30,896 nt of DNA from a bacterium. GTDB taxonomy: Bacteria; CSSED10-310; JAJRTK01. Location: contig JAJRTK010000239.1 of assembly GCA_024278345.1 (NCBI GenBank), positions 1-30,896 of the forward strand. Reading direction: 5' to 3'. A program made the translations under genes and the position numbers. Under the pieces are notes generated by a model. The model searched no databases and was not told the DNA's origin. It saw only the letters and a list, made by a program, of their open reading frames with translations. Shown piece after piece: positions 1 through 8,370 of the stretch (the first letter of the stretch is position 1; every line of letters starts with the position of its first letter).

Positions 1-16
1 AGCGTCCCCGGACGAC

Positions 17-64
17 CTTCGAGTCACGCGAGGCGTGACCCTTCGAGTCACGCAAACGTGACCC
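17..64. repeat. Tandem pair of GTCACG hairpin repeats
   Basis: Two consecutive 24-bp units both start CTTCGAGTCACGC. The first folds as GTCACGC-GAG-GCGTGAC (23-39) and the second as GTCACG-CAAA-CGTGAC (47-62). The same core, GGTCACG...CGTGACC, returns as a long perfect palindrome at 30681-30706, so this is probably a dispersed REP-like family of the genome. Its function is unknown. It could act in mRNA 3'-end formation of a gene left of the window. Confidence 0.7.
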
Positions 65-351
65 GCCGAGCGGAGCGCGGCGCTGCCCGATGCCAAGTTT
101 TTTTTCCGCGACCCATTGTCCCGCTTTGCGTGGATACCCGGATGGAAGCTGCGGTGTGGGAGGTCCCGGGGCGACGGAAAAGACCGTAGCCTGTAGAGTT
201 CCCGGTCCCGCCTACCTCCTTCCTCTCCAACCTCTTCCGGGGGGCGACAAAAAATTCCATTTTTTTCGTCGATTCCTCTCCACACGCATCTAATGGCCTA
301 TTCCAACGCGGAAAAACTACACTCTTCAGAGCTGCAGGGACGCAAAGTTCG
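65..351. other. Spacer upstream of the Tad operon, no gene seen
   Basis: No convincing coding region is visible. There is a T8 tract at 100-107 and an A6/T6 inverted repeat at about 245-271 (CGAC plus A6, then T6 plus CGTCG). Either could belong to the 3' end of an upstream transcript, but neither has a classic GC-rich terminator stem. The segment GGGACGCAAAG at about 338-348 matches the core of c-di-GMP-I riboswitches, but the rest of that fold is not seen. Confidence 0.5.
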
Positions 352-380
352 TTGACATCGGCTTTTCTTCTGTGTTAACT
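352..380 (+). promoter_or_regulatory. Sigma70-type promoter for the Tad operon
   Basis: TTGACA (352-357), a 17-nt spacer and TTAACT (375-380) form a near-consensus sigma70 promoter on the plus strand. Transcription would start near 387, leaving a leader of about 265 nt before cpaB at 652. A direct repeat (ACATCGG at about 355 and 382) overlaps the promoter and could be an operator half-site pair, though this is only a guess. Confidence 0.6.
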
Positions 381-651
381 AACATCGGTTGGAGGGTCTT
401 TCTCAGGTTTCTTACCGCTCACTGCGGGTCGGGGTCACAGCGATGCAGGTAGCCTAAGAGTGGGACTCCGCCGCCGCCTGAGGCGTGCCGTCAAGGACGC
501 CAAGGTTGGGAACTTCCAGTGAACAGAATTTGTCCGCCGGCCTACGCTGAGTGCGCGAAAAGTGCTCGGTCTGGGTGCAGTTGAAGAGCAGGCACCGGAG
601 GCGTGGAAGGCTGAGGTGGTGCGAATCGGCGCTAGTCTCAAGGAGGAACAT

Positions 652-1581
652 ATGCTGAGTCAGCAGAAAGGGGTCTTAATCCTCGCCGTCGTGATGGGAG
701 TGGTGGCCATAATCCTGGTGAACACCTACGCCACGCGCGTCAGGCAGGAGTCGCGGACGGCGAAGGGCGAGATGACGACTGTGCTGACTGTGTCTCGGGA
801 CATCAAGCAGGGCATGGAACTCACAGGAGAAATCCTCGCGGAGATCAAGGTGCCGAAGAAATGGCGAAATCCCAACGCATTGGGACCCGAGGACAAAGAG
901 CTGGTGCTCGGAGCTCGCACCGCTGTCCCAGTTTTTCAGGATCAGCAATTGACTTGGGCTGATTTGGGACGGGAGCAGACCGTTTCGGGGCTTGCCGATA
1001 CCTTGAAACCAGGGGAGCGTGCCCTTACCATTCCAGTCGATCCAATTACCGGTATCGCTGGCTTGCTCCGTCCCAACGATCATGTCGATGTGATCGCTAC
1101 GTTCTCTGTTCCCGGCGAGGTGGAGAGCGGTTTTGAGTTGCCGAAACGCACGTTCAACGAACTGAAGAAACAGGGGCTGGAGCCACCACCGCGGTACTCC
1201 TTGAAGACGGTCACGGTCACGCTGTTACAGAACGTGACAATCCTTGCCACGGGCCGTAGGACTGGCGTCGATGACGAGAGCTGGAAAATCGAGGAAGGAC
1301 GGCGCAACGCCAACAAGAGCCCATACCAGAATGTGACGCTCCTTGTAGGCCCGAAAGAAGCCGAAATCCTGGTGTATGCCATCCGAAAAGGCGACTTGAG
1401 CTTAGCTTTGCGGAGCTCTGAAGACCTTGACACCGTGGCGGACTTCGGCAAGATTGTCTTTACGGATCTGGTGGCGCCAGATCTACGCAAGGTCATGCAG
1501 CAACAGCACAATACGATTCAGAAAAAACGCCGCGAACGGCGACCGGAAGTTATTTACGGAAGGCCAAACAAACGACAGTAA
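652..1581 (+). CDS. cpaB: Tad/Flp pilus assembly protein CpaB (RcpC)
   Basis: Inner-membrane-anchored periplasmic subunit of the Tad (Flp) pilus machine, thought to link the inner-membrane complex to the outer-membrane secretin. The 309-residue protein has one N-terminal membrane segment (about residues 6-24). A SAF-like domain follows (about 38-105, TVLTVSRDIKQGMEL...), then the RcpC/CpaB domain (about 110-275), including the typical GERALTIPVDP and LLRPNDHVDVIATF stretches. The basic C-terminus (QKKRRERR) is probably disordered. The start at 652 was chosen because AAGGAGG lies 5-6 nt upstream; an in-frame ATG 90 nt earlier has no comparable ribosome site and adds a non-conserved extension. 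First gene of the pilus operon, 272 nt before cpaC. No flp pilin or prepilin peptidase precedes it, so those genes must lie elsewhere. Confidence 0.9.
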   Translation: MLSQQKGVLILAVVMGVVAIILVNTYATRVRQESRTAKGEMTTVLTVSRDIKQGMELTGEILAEIKVPKKWRNPNALGPEDKELVLGARTAVPVFQDQQLTWADLGREQTVSGLADTLKPGERALTIPVDPITGIAGLLRPNDHVDVIATFSVPGEVESGFELPKRTFNELKKQGLEPPPRYSLKTVTVTLLQNVTILATGRRTGVDDESWKIEEGRRNANKSPYQNVTLLVGPKEAEILVYAIRKGDLSLALRSSEDLDTVADFGKIVFTDLVAPDLRKVMQQQHNTIQKKRRERRPEVIYGRPNKRQ

Positions 1582-1853
1582 CCGCCGAGCTGTCGGCACC
1601 TTAGTCTTTGGCTGCCGAAACTTTGCTGAACTAGCAGGAAGAGGCTGAACAGGCGTTTGTGGTGGCCAGGGGTTGTCCCGTATGCCAGGCGTGTTGCCGC
1701 CTGAGGTTTTCAACTGCACGGGGGGGTACGAGTGAAAGGCACTTTTTGAGTGGTCTTGTCTTTGTTAGGATCGCGGCCAGGAAGTGGCTCGGTTCGAAGG
1801 AGATTTTCTAAGTGTTGGTGTTCAGTCAATCCCCACAGGGGAGGTAGGAGTTC
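1582..1853 (+). other. cpaB-cpaC spacer
   Basis: 272 nt without a credible reading frame, long for a gap inside an operon. The last 50 nt carry the strong cpaC ribosome site (GGGGAGGTAGGAG). A TTGAGT...TAGGAT pair near 1746-1772 has too short a spacer to be called a promoter. Small hairpins are possible but no T-tract follows them. Confidence 0.4.
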
Positions 1854-3116
1854 ATGAAGCGAGCTTTGCAGTTAGTGTGTCTGATAGGCGTGCTGATGGC
1901 CAGCCAAGTGGGAGCCATCGATAAGATTAATTTGCTCTTGGGTGAGCAAAAGACGTTGGAGGTCAATGGCGTCAGCAAGGTTTCCGTAGGTGATGGGACA
2001 GTTTTGAAGGTCACTGTTCTCGGTGCCAATGAGCTCCTGTTGTCCGGTTTGGCGACCGGGTTGACGACCATGACCATCTGGAACACTGCCGGCCAGAAGG
2101 AAACGCTCACCGTGGAGGTCTACGCGGTCAATCCCGAAGATGTCCGCCGGGAGCTTGAGGCGCTGCTAACGGTTGAGGGAACCCCCATCGAGGGCGTCCA
2201 GGTCCGGGTTATCGGTGATCGTGTGGTCATTGATGGCCAGGTCTTCAAAGAAGGAGATGTTACTCGCGTCGAAGCGGTCGCCAAGATGTATAAGAGCGTG
2301 ACAAACCTCACGACCTTCAACAAGTCGTACAACCAAATCAAGAGAATGGTGCAGCTCGACTTCCATTTCTATGAGATGCGGCGGGATGACACGGCATCCA
2401 TCGGAGTCAACTGGGCGGATATCGTTGATCCGTCGAATGGCACTATCATCGAGGCCACCTACACGAAGCCCGTCGGTTCCGACTTGTCAAGTGGCGGCGA
2501 CATCAAGCTCATCAACTCTTTTAACCCGATTCGCCTTCGGGGGGACTACCAGGGAAACCGTTTGCTCCACCATCACAAGGTGGTGGTTCGAAGCGGTGAG
2601 ACGGCCCATTATCTCGAAGGCGGCAAGATCTACCTTGTCGCGGCCGCCATCGCTTCGCAGGCAACGATTCAAGAGGAAGAGTTCGGATTCATCGTCGAAG
2701 CGACGGTGGACGTGGATAAGGCGGACAATGTCTTGCTGAAGATCGACATCGAGTTCTCGGTACCGGACTCTACGCTTTCCCAGGACTTGGGTGGATTTCC
2801 CACTTTTCAGAAACGGGGCGTGGAGACCAGTGTCAACCTACCGCTGGGGAAGACCGTGATGCTTTCGGGCTTCTTGACGGAGACTTTTGGAAGGCGAGCC
2901 TTGGGGATTCCGGGGCTGTCCAAGTTGCCGGTTCTCGGAGCCCTTTTTGGTAGCCAGGGCTTTACCGAGCAACAGACTGACGGCGTACTCTTTGTGACCC
3001 CGACCATCGTTCGCGGTGTGGGCGATCCCAAAGAGGATCCTTTCGTACAGGGCGTGGTGGATCGCTATCACGCCGATCGCTATCGAAGCGGTGCCGGATC
3101 TGCCGGCGATTACTAG
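1854..3116 (+). CDS. cpaC: Tad pilus outer-membrane secretin CpaC (RcpA)
   Basis: Forms the outer-membrane channel through which the Flp pilus is extruded. The 420-residue protein, about normal for the family, has a Sec signal peptide (1 to about 21, cleavage after SQVGA). An N-terminal pilus/secretin domain follows (about 24-95, LLLGEQKTLEVNGVSKVSVG...TTMTIW). A BON-like repeat comes next (about 100-160, GVQVRVIGDRVVIDGQV). The secretin domain covers about 170-400 and includes VNLPLGKTVMLSGFL and the conserved LPVLGALFGS segment before the final beta strands. The start follows GGGGAGGTAGGAG at ideal distance. It is the second gene of the operon, between cpaB and cpaF, the usual Tad order. 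No separate pilotin is recognisable, although the TPR protein at 11398 might serve such a role (guess). Confidence 0.92.
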   Translation: MKRALQLVCLIGVLMASQVGAIDKINLLLGEQKTLEVNGVSKVSVGDGTVLKVTVLGANELLLSGLATGLTTMTIWNTAGQKETLTVEVYAVNPEDVRRELEALLTVEGTPIEGVQVRVIGDRVVIDGQVFKEGDVTRVEAVAKMYKSVTNLTTFNKSYNQIKRMVQLDFHFYEMRRDDTASIGVNWADIVDPSNGTIIEATYTKPVGSDLSSGGDIKLINSFNPIRLRGDYQGNRLLHHHKVVVRSGETAHYLEGGKIYLVAAAIASQATIQEEEFGFIVEATVDVDKADNVLLKIDIEFSVPDSTLSQDLGGFPTFQKRGVETSVNLPLGKTVMLSGFLTETFGRRALGIPGLSKLPVLGALFGSQGFTEQQTDGVLFVTPTIVRGVGDPKEDPFVQGVVDRYHADRYRSGAGSAGDY

Positions 3117-3151
3117 AATTCGCATCGATGTGCGGTTGCAGAAGGGGTTGA

Positions 3152-3171
3152 GGGCGCCGCGTGCGGCGTCC
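3152..3171 (+). other. GC-rich hairpin between cpaC and cpaF
   Basis: GGGCGCCGC (3152-3160) pairs with GCGGCGTCC (3163-3171), with one G.T pair, giving a very stable stem in the 126-nt gap. No T-tract follows, so it is more likely an mRNA-stability or processing element, or a leaky attenuator, than a full terminator. Confidence 0.45.
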
Positions 3172-3242
3172 CGCCTTATCGCTCGCAGGCCTATTTGCTG
3201 GCGCTGGGAGCTTGATTACACAGGATTGTCGGACCGAGTAAA

Positions 3243-5003
3243 ATGGTAGATCTAGTCATCCGAGGCCCCGATGGGCGAGAAGAGACTGCCCAACTTGGGG
3301 AGGGCGATACGACTATCGGCAGAGTCGATAAATGCGATATCGTGCTTCCCCATGGGAAGGTGTCCCGAAAGCACGCCATTCTTAGAATTGACGGCTCACG
3401 GATTCTTCTCAGGGATGCCGGAAGCGCCAACGGCACCTACCTCAACGGGGAGCGCTTGACTGGATCTGCAAGGCTTAGGGTTGGCGATGAGATAGGGATC
3501 GCCGAGTACCGCCTTTGGGTAGAACAGGAAGTTCACGAACCGACTCGGCCCGGGAAGCGGTTCCCGCAGCGCGGTCGTGGGGGCGCCGAGCCTTCGCGTT
3601 CAGTGGCTCTCCGGTCCAGAGAGCGCAAAGGTATGGAGGGAGCTGAACGCTCCTCCGCGGTGGCGCCACGACGAATTGACAATGATATCGACGTCGCCGA
3701 GGGAGATGAACGCAAGCTGCAAATGCTCACTGATGTCCGACGTCAGGTTCACTCCCGGTTGTTGGAGTACATGAATCTACGGAAAATGGACTTCAACAAG
3801 GTCTCCGACCAAGAGATTCGGAACAAGGTGCGGTCCCTCATCAAGGACATCATTATCGAAATGGCGGGGTCCATCCCTTCCTGGGCGAATAAGTCCATGA
3901 TTGCCAAAGAAGTGATGGACGAGGCTTTGGGCCTTGGGCCGCTTGAAGATTTCTTGGCCGATTCGAGCGTCACGGAGATCATGGTCAACGGCAAAGACCA
4001 GATCTACTATGAGAAAGAGGGAAAACTGATTCTCAGCCAGAAGCGATTCACCTCGAATGAATCGCTCATGGGCGTTATAGAGCGGATTGTGGCACCATTG
4101 GGCCGAAGGATTGATGAGTCGTCACCCATGGTGGATGCTCGCCTCAAGGATGGCTCCCGGGTCAATGCCATCATCCCGCCACTCGCTATCAAAGGACCCG
4201 CCATAACGATTCGAAAATTTGCCGAGGATCCGTTTACTGTTCAAGATCTCATCGCATTCGGGACGCTCACCGAGGCGATGGCGGAGTTTTTCCGAGCATC
4301 GGTCTTGGGGCGGAAGAACATCATTATTTCTGGGGGGACAGGCTCTGGAAAGACGACGTTGCTCAACGTGTTTTCGGGCTTCATTCCACTGGGCGAGCGA
4401 ATTGTCACCATCGAGGATGCCGCGGAGCTTCAGCTTCCGCAGCCTCACGTGGTGTCTCTGGAAAGCCGTCCTCCAAATATCGAGGGAAAGGGTGCTGTAG
4501 CGATTCGAGATCTTGTCAAGAACAGCCTGCGGATGCGACCGGATCGTATTGTGGTCGGTGAGTGCCGCGGGGCGGAAGCTCTCGACATGTTGCAGGCCAT
4601 GAATACGGGGCACGATGGCTCCTTGACCACTGGGCACGCCAATAGCCCCAAGGATATTCTCAGCCGCCTTGAGACCATGGTTCTCATGGGGGGCGTTGAG
4701 CTGCCCGTGCAGGCCATTCGTGAGCAAATCGCCAGCGCTATCGATCTCATTGTTCACCAGTCGCGTTTTCCAGACGGAACGCGGAAAGTGACCTATGCCA
4801 CGGAGATTCTCGGACTTGATGACAACCTTCGCTACGACCTTCGCGACATTTTCCGCTTTCGCCAAGAGGGGATTAATCGCGATGGCAAGGTCTATGGAAT
4901 GATGGATACGACGGGCGAAATCCCATCGTATCTGAAAGAACTCCGATCTCGTGGCATTGCGCTGAATGAAAAAATCTTTGAAGCAAGCTCTGTCCGATTG
5001 TAG
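3243..5003 (+). CDS. cpaF: FHA-CpaF fusion: Tad pilus assembly ATPase (TadA family)
   Basis: Hexameric secretion ATPase that powers pilus assembly at the inner membrane. The 586-residue protein is longer than a plain CpaF because it begins with an FHA phosphothreonine-binding domain. FHA (1 to about 95) keeps the canonical residues: GR at 26-27, SRKH, and ANGTYLNG. A charged linker (about 96-150) leads to the CpaF N-terminal helical domain (about 155-250) and the RecA-like ATPase. The Walker A box is GGTGSGKTT (about 363-371), the Walker B region MRPDRIVVGECRG (about 428-440) and the His box near GHDGSLTTGHANSP. It lies 126 nt after cpaC and 8 nt before tadB, clearly one operon. The FHA fusion suggests that motor activity or assembly responds to a phosphothreonine partner (inference). 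No Ser/Thr kinase is in view. Confidence 0.94.
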   Translation: MVDLVIRGPDGREETAQLGEGDTTIGRVDKCDIVLPHGKVSRKHAILRIDGSRILLRDAGSANGTYLNGERLTGSARLRVGDEIGIAEYRLWVEQEVHEPTRPGKRFPQRGRGGAEPSRSVALRSRERKGMEGAERSSAVAPRRIDNDIDVAEGDERKLQMLTDVRRQVHSRLLEYMNLRKMDFNKVSDQEIRNKVRSLIKDIIIEMAGSIPSWANKSMIAKEVMDEALGLGPLEDFLADSSVTEIMVNGKDQIYYEKEGKLILSQKRFTSNESLMGVIERIVAPLGRRIDESSPMVDARLKDGSRVNAIIPPLAIKGPAITIRKFAEDPFTVQDLIAFGTLTEAMAEFFRASVLGRKNIIISGGTGSGKTTLLNVFSGFIPLGERIVTIEDAAELQLPQPHVVSLESRPPNIEGKGAVAIRDLVKNSLRMRPDRIVVGECRGAEALDMLQAMNTGHDGSLTTGHANSPKDILSRLETMVLMGGVELPVQAIREQIASAIDLIVHQSRFPDGTRKVTYATEILGLDDNLRYDLRDIFRFRQEGINRDGKVYGMMDTTGEIPSYLKELRSRGIALNEKIFEASSVRL

Positions 5004-5011
5004 AAGGCCTC

Positions 5012-5866
5012 ATGGATATTCACATCCTCATTATTTCCATCTTTACGTTCGTGTCGGTCGTCCTTCTTGCTGTCGTGCTGCTCAACAGTCTACGGGAGAC
5101 AGCCGAGGCATACCGCAAGAAATACGTTGCCGAGACAGGGCAACAGCTTGAAGAGATGTTTCTCTTCTTCACCCCTGACCAGCTCTTGGTGCTTTCGATC
5201 CTCTTTGCATTGCTCGGTGGCTTTTTGGGCTATGTCTATCGGGGAAGTTGGATCACGGGGCTGGTGCTTGCTGCTGTTGGCTGGTATCTTCCCAAAGTCT
5301 ACCTGACGGTGGCGCGCCGAAAGCGAATTGAGAAGTTTGAACAGCAACTAATGGACGCGCTATCGACGTTGTCAAACTCGATGAGGGCAGGATTCTCTTT
5401 GATTCAAGCCCTGGAAATGTGCGCCAAGGAGATGAATCCTCCCCTGAGCCAGGAATTTGGGCTCATGCTCCGCGAGCACCGTTTGGGAGTGACACTGGAC
5501 ATGGCCCTGCAAAACCTCGGGCATCGGATTCCTTCGAAAAACCTCGACCTGGTCGTTACGTCGATTCTCATTGCTCGGAGTACTGGGGGAAATCTCACGG
5601 AAGTTTTCACGTCTATCGCCGATACGATGCGCACCATTATGACGATTGAGGGCAAGATCCGTTCATTGACGGCCCAAGGAAAGCTCCAGGGCATGGTCAT
5701 TGGGTGTTTGCCTGTCGTCATGGCGTGGGTGATGTATCAGTTAGACCCGTCGATGATGAATATCTTGTTCACCGATCCGATTGGATGGGGCATTCTTGGG
5801 CTCATCGTCTTTCTAGAGGTGATTGGAGCGTATTTTATCTGGCGGATTGTCTCCATTGATATTTGA
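5012..5866 (+). CDS. tadB: Tad pilus inner-membrane platform protein TadB
   Basis: Polytopic inner-membrane protein of the GspF/T2SSF family. With TadC it forms the platform on which the CpaF ATPase acts. The 284-residue protein has an N-terminal membrane helix (about 5-27) and a hydrophobic pair at about 55-90. The cytoplasmic T2SSF domain spans about 105-230, with the family pattern FEQQLMDALSTLSNSMRAGFSLIQALE and later PLSQEFGLMLREHRLG. C-terminal helices are at about 225-282. The start is 8 nt after the cpaF stop, and AAGG lies 4-5 nt before the ATG. Length and position fit TadB, upstream of its paralogue tadC. Confidence 0.92.
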   Translation: MDIHILIISIFTFVSVVLLAVVLLNSLRETAEAYRKKYVAETGQQLEEMFLFFTPDQLLVLSILFALLGGFLGYVYRGSWITGLVLAAVGWYLPKVYLTVARRKRIEKFEQQLMDALSTLSNSMRAGFSLIQALEMCAKEMNPPLSQEFGLMLREHRLGVTLDMALQNLGHRIPSKNLDLVVTSILIARSTGGNLTEVFTSIADTMRTIMTIEGKIRSLTAQGKLQGMVIGCLPVVMAWVMYQLDPSMMNILFTDPIGWGILGLIVFLEVIGAYFIWRIVSIDI

Positions 5867-5967
5867 TTTTCACCCGGAAACTGGACCGAGTGGCGAAGAC
5901 CGCGAGGCCATCGCCGAAAGATTCAGATACGGATGCTTTTCCTTGTGTCGAAAGTGTATGGACTCTC

Positions 5968-6918
5968 ATGGATGCTTCGACGACGTTTCCACTCTTGATT
6001 CCGGTGGCGAGTGTTCTTGCTTTCGCCGGCGTGGCGATTCTCTTTACGCAGCTTGCTCCCCGTAAATCGACGCTTCAGAAGCTGACGGACTATAATCCGG
6101 TCACGGTTCGGGGTTCGCTGGGAGAAATGCGGCGTGAGTACGAGCAGAACTACCCACTCTACCGCTTGACATTGCCCATCATCTCCTGGTTTGCGGCCTT
6201 GCACACTAAACTTGATCGAAAAAACTATGTGGCACGAATGCAGCGGCGATTGAACGCGGCTGGGAATCCGGGCGCCTATACTCCCGACGAGATCGTGGGA
6301 TTGCGACTTCTGTTGGCAATTGCCTTCCCGGTCCTGGCTTATGCCGTGATGGTTGGAACAGTCTCCCTCGAAGAAGGTGGCCGCGGGTTTGTGGCGGGCT
6401 GTTCCTGCCTCTTTGGCCTTGTTTACCCGAGCATCTGGATCTCGGATCATGTTACTCGACGGTCAAAAGCGATTAATCGGGCATTACCCTACGTTTTGGA
6501 CCTTTTGACTCTGGCCGTGGAAGCCGGTTTGGATTTCATTTCCGCCGTGGAGAGAATTGTCTCCAAAGCCAGTGAAAGGGACCCGTTGACCGATGAATTT
6601 TTTGTGATGCTCCAAGAGCTCAAGATGGGAAAAACTCGGCGCGAGTCTCTTCGAGACATGGCCCATCGCTGCAAAATGGAGAATGTGGACACGGTGGTTG
6701 CGGCTCTCATCCAGGCAGATCAACTGGGAACCTCTCTGGGACCGGTCCTCCGAATTCAAGCGGAGATGTTGCGCGTTCGGCGTTCGCAACGGGCTGAAAA
6801 GCTTGCCATGGAAGCGCCGGTGAAGATGCTATTTCCTTTGCTTTTCATCTTCTCCAGCGTTTTTTTGCTGCTTTTCGGGCCAACAGTGGTGAGGTTTTTC
6901 CGGGAGGGCTTGTTCTGA
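5968..6918 (+). CDS. tadC: Tad pilus inner-membrane platform protein TadC
   Basis: Second T2SSF-family platform protein, partner of TadB. Called from the ATG at 5968 it has 316 residues, with a membrane helix right at the N-terminus (FPLLIPVASVLAFAGVAILF). Helices at about 105-150 follow, then the T2SSF domain (about 165-285, INRALPYVLDLLTLAVEAGLDFISAVERIV...) and a C-terminal helix (LLFIFSSVFLLLFGP). The frame stays open back to a TTG at 5863 that overlaps the tadB stop. Translational coupling from there is possible, but it would add about 35 polar residues before the first helix. Neither start has a strong ribosome site, so the N-terminus is uncertain. Its role is supported by the cpaF-tadB-tadC order. 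Confidence 0.88.
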   Translation: MDASTTFPLLIPVASVLAFAGVAILFTQLAPRKSTLQKLTDYNPVTVRGSLGEMRREYEQNYPLYRLTLPIISWFAALHTKLDRKNYVARMQRRLNAAGNPGAYTPDEIVGLRLLLAIAFPVLAYAVMVGTVSLEEGGRGFVAGCSCLFGLVYPSIWISDHVTRRSKAINRALPYVLDLLTLAVEAGLDFISAVERIVSKASERDPLTDEFFVMLQELKMGKTRRESLRDMAHRCKMENVDTVVAALIQADQLGTSLGPVLRIQAEMLRVRRSQRAEKLAMEAPVKMLFPLLFIFSSVFLLLFGPTVVRFFREGLF

Positions 6919-7039
6919 GAGCGGCTGCTTGTTATCAACTCCTCGGGTTGGAACCCGCTTTCGTCGAGCGATTGTTCGAATGGATGGAACGGAGCTGCAT
7001 GCAAGTCATCGCATGTGGCCATCAGCGTTGAGGCTGGAA

Positions 7040-8356
7040 ATGCCAAGGCTCAAAATTACACAGCCAGATGGGACAGTAAAGACACTTGCCTTGCGCCCGG
7101 ATTCTCGGATTCGCATCGGGCGTGCGGGAGACAATGAAGCCGTTCTCGACGACCCTCGTTCTTCCAGGGTGCATGCCATCGTGGAGCGGACGGGCGATGG
7201 CTGGGTTTTGACCGACATGGGGTCTCGCAATGGAACGCGCTTGAACGGGCGACCGGTTTCCGAAGCGATTCTTCGCGGGAGGGACAAGATTCAGATCGGG
7301 AAATCGACGGTTCTTTTCGAGTCGGAAGCCTCTTCCCCTCGTTCGGGGAAGACCAAGGGTCCACAGCCAAAGGAGCGGAAGCCAGTCATTGCTTCTAGAA
7401 GGCGTTCGGAGCCCAGTGAATTCAGTGAAGACGATTTTGACGTGGAGGCGCGGGAGAGGGAACGTGGGAGAGGGGAGCCACAAAACAAGGGTGGCCAGCT
7501 TATTATCGTTGTCTTGGCGTTGATTGTTGCTGCCGGAGGGTTTTTCTTGGTCCAGGGTTCTAAGCCCGTCGCCAAGCCACTCCCCTCCATCAGCTTGCCC
7601 ACGGATGACCCCGTGGGTTTCATCCCTAATGGCGATTCAGACCATGGTTACAGCGCGGTCTTTACTTATATCCCTCCTCAGCCGCTTCCCGGGCAACTGG
7701 AGCTGAAGTTTAAAGCGTTCGATATCGATACGGAAGACGAAGTACAAGTTTATCTCAACGGCCAGGTCATTTTGGCTCTTGAACCGACTGGCGATGGGAT
7801 TTGGAGCTCAGGGCGAACCCGGCGCTTACCCACGGAGCTGTTCAAGCCAGGGCAAACGAACTACATTGTGTTTCAGCATAATTACAATAGGCGAGGTGAA
7901 CCGGCCACGTATGCTTGGGGAGTGAGCGACGTGGAGGTGTCGCCGGTCATTATTCTGCCGTGCGATCTTGCCGGGGCGAAAGAGGATTACCGAATTGGCA
8001 AGAATCTGTGGGAGAATCGCCGTGTCGCCACATCAAATCTGCACGATTCTATCGAAAGGTTCCGCAGTGCATTGGCATTTTCTAAGAGTTGCGAACCGAA
8101 GCCGGTCTTTTACATTGACCTGAGCCGATTGTCTCACGAAGCTGATGCTGAATTGGACGAGGCATATCGAGCGTTGCGAATTGAGTTCATCAAGGCGCGG
8201 AAGCTCAACCGCGTGTCAGATGGACTGCGCTATTTGTCACTGATTGAGCAACTGATTCCGGATTCGGACGACCCGCGCCGGATTGAGGCGCAGCGATGGA
8301 AAAGAAGCTTTCGGGCAGCGAGCCGATCCAAGAATCGTAAGAATCGCTTGTATTGA
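7040..8356 (+). CDS. Membrane-anchored FHA-domain protein of the Tad operon
   Basis: Probable bitopic inner-membrane protein with a cytoplasmic phosphothreonine-binding module. In the 438-residue form the FHA domain (1 to about 95) has all key residues: GR at 27-28, SRVH, and RNGTRLNG. A charged linker (about 100-150) leads to one membrane helix (about 153-172, LIIVVLALIVAAGGFFLV). The remaining 265 residues are extracytoplasmic. They include a beta-rich part (about 190-300, LELKFKAFDIDTEDEVQVYLNG) that looks like a carbohydrate-binding or jelly-roll fold, and a helical basic C-terminus. The ATG at 7040 was chosen because the FHA fold begins there; a TTG at 6929 would add a non-conserved leader. 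It is the gene after tadC. The exact role is unknown; a signal-transducing scaffold of the pilus machine is inferred. Confidence 0.8.
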   Translation: MPRLKITQPDGTVKTLALRPDSRIRIGRAGDNEAVLDDPRSSRVHAIVERTGDGWVLTDMGSRNGTRLNGRPVSEAILRGRDKIQIGKSTVLFESEASSPRSGKTKGPQPKERKPVIASRRRSEPSEFSEDDFDVEARERERGRGEPQNKGGQLIIVVLALIVAAGGFFLVQGSKPVAKPLPSISLPTDDPVGFIPNGDSDHGYSAVFTYIPPQPLPGQLELKFKAFDIDTEDEVQVYLNGQVILALEPTGDGIWSSGRTRRLPTELFKPGQTNYIVFQHNYNRRGEPATYAWGVSDVEVSPVIILPCDLAGAKEDYRIGKNLWENRRVATSNLHDSIERFRSALAFSKSCEPKPVFYIDLSRLSHEADAELDEAYRALRIEFIKARKLNRVSDGLRYLSLIEQLIPDSDDPRRIEAQRWKRSFRAASRSKNRKNRLY

Positions 8357-8370
8357 TAGGTCGAAGAAGG

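Noticed and set aside
100-107. T8 tract as a terminator
   Set aside because: No stable stem immediately before it; the GC-rich sequence upstream folds only weakly at the right distance.
5863-5967. TTG start of tadC overlapping the tadB stop
   Set aside because: It would add about 35 polar residues before the first membrane helix and has no ribosome site. Kept only as an alternative start.
6929-7039. N-terminal extension of the FHA protein from a TTG
   Set aside because: The FHA fold begins at the ATG at 7040; the upstream part is not domain-like and has no ribosome site.
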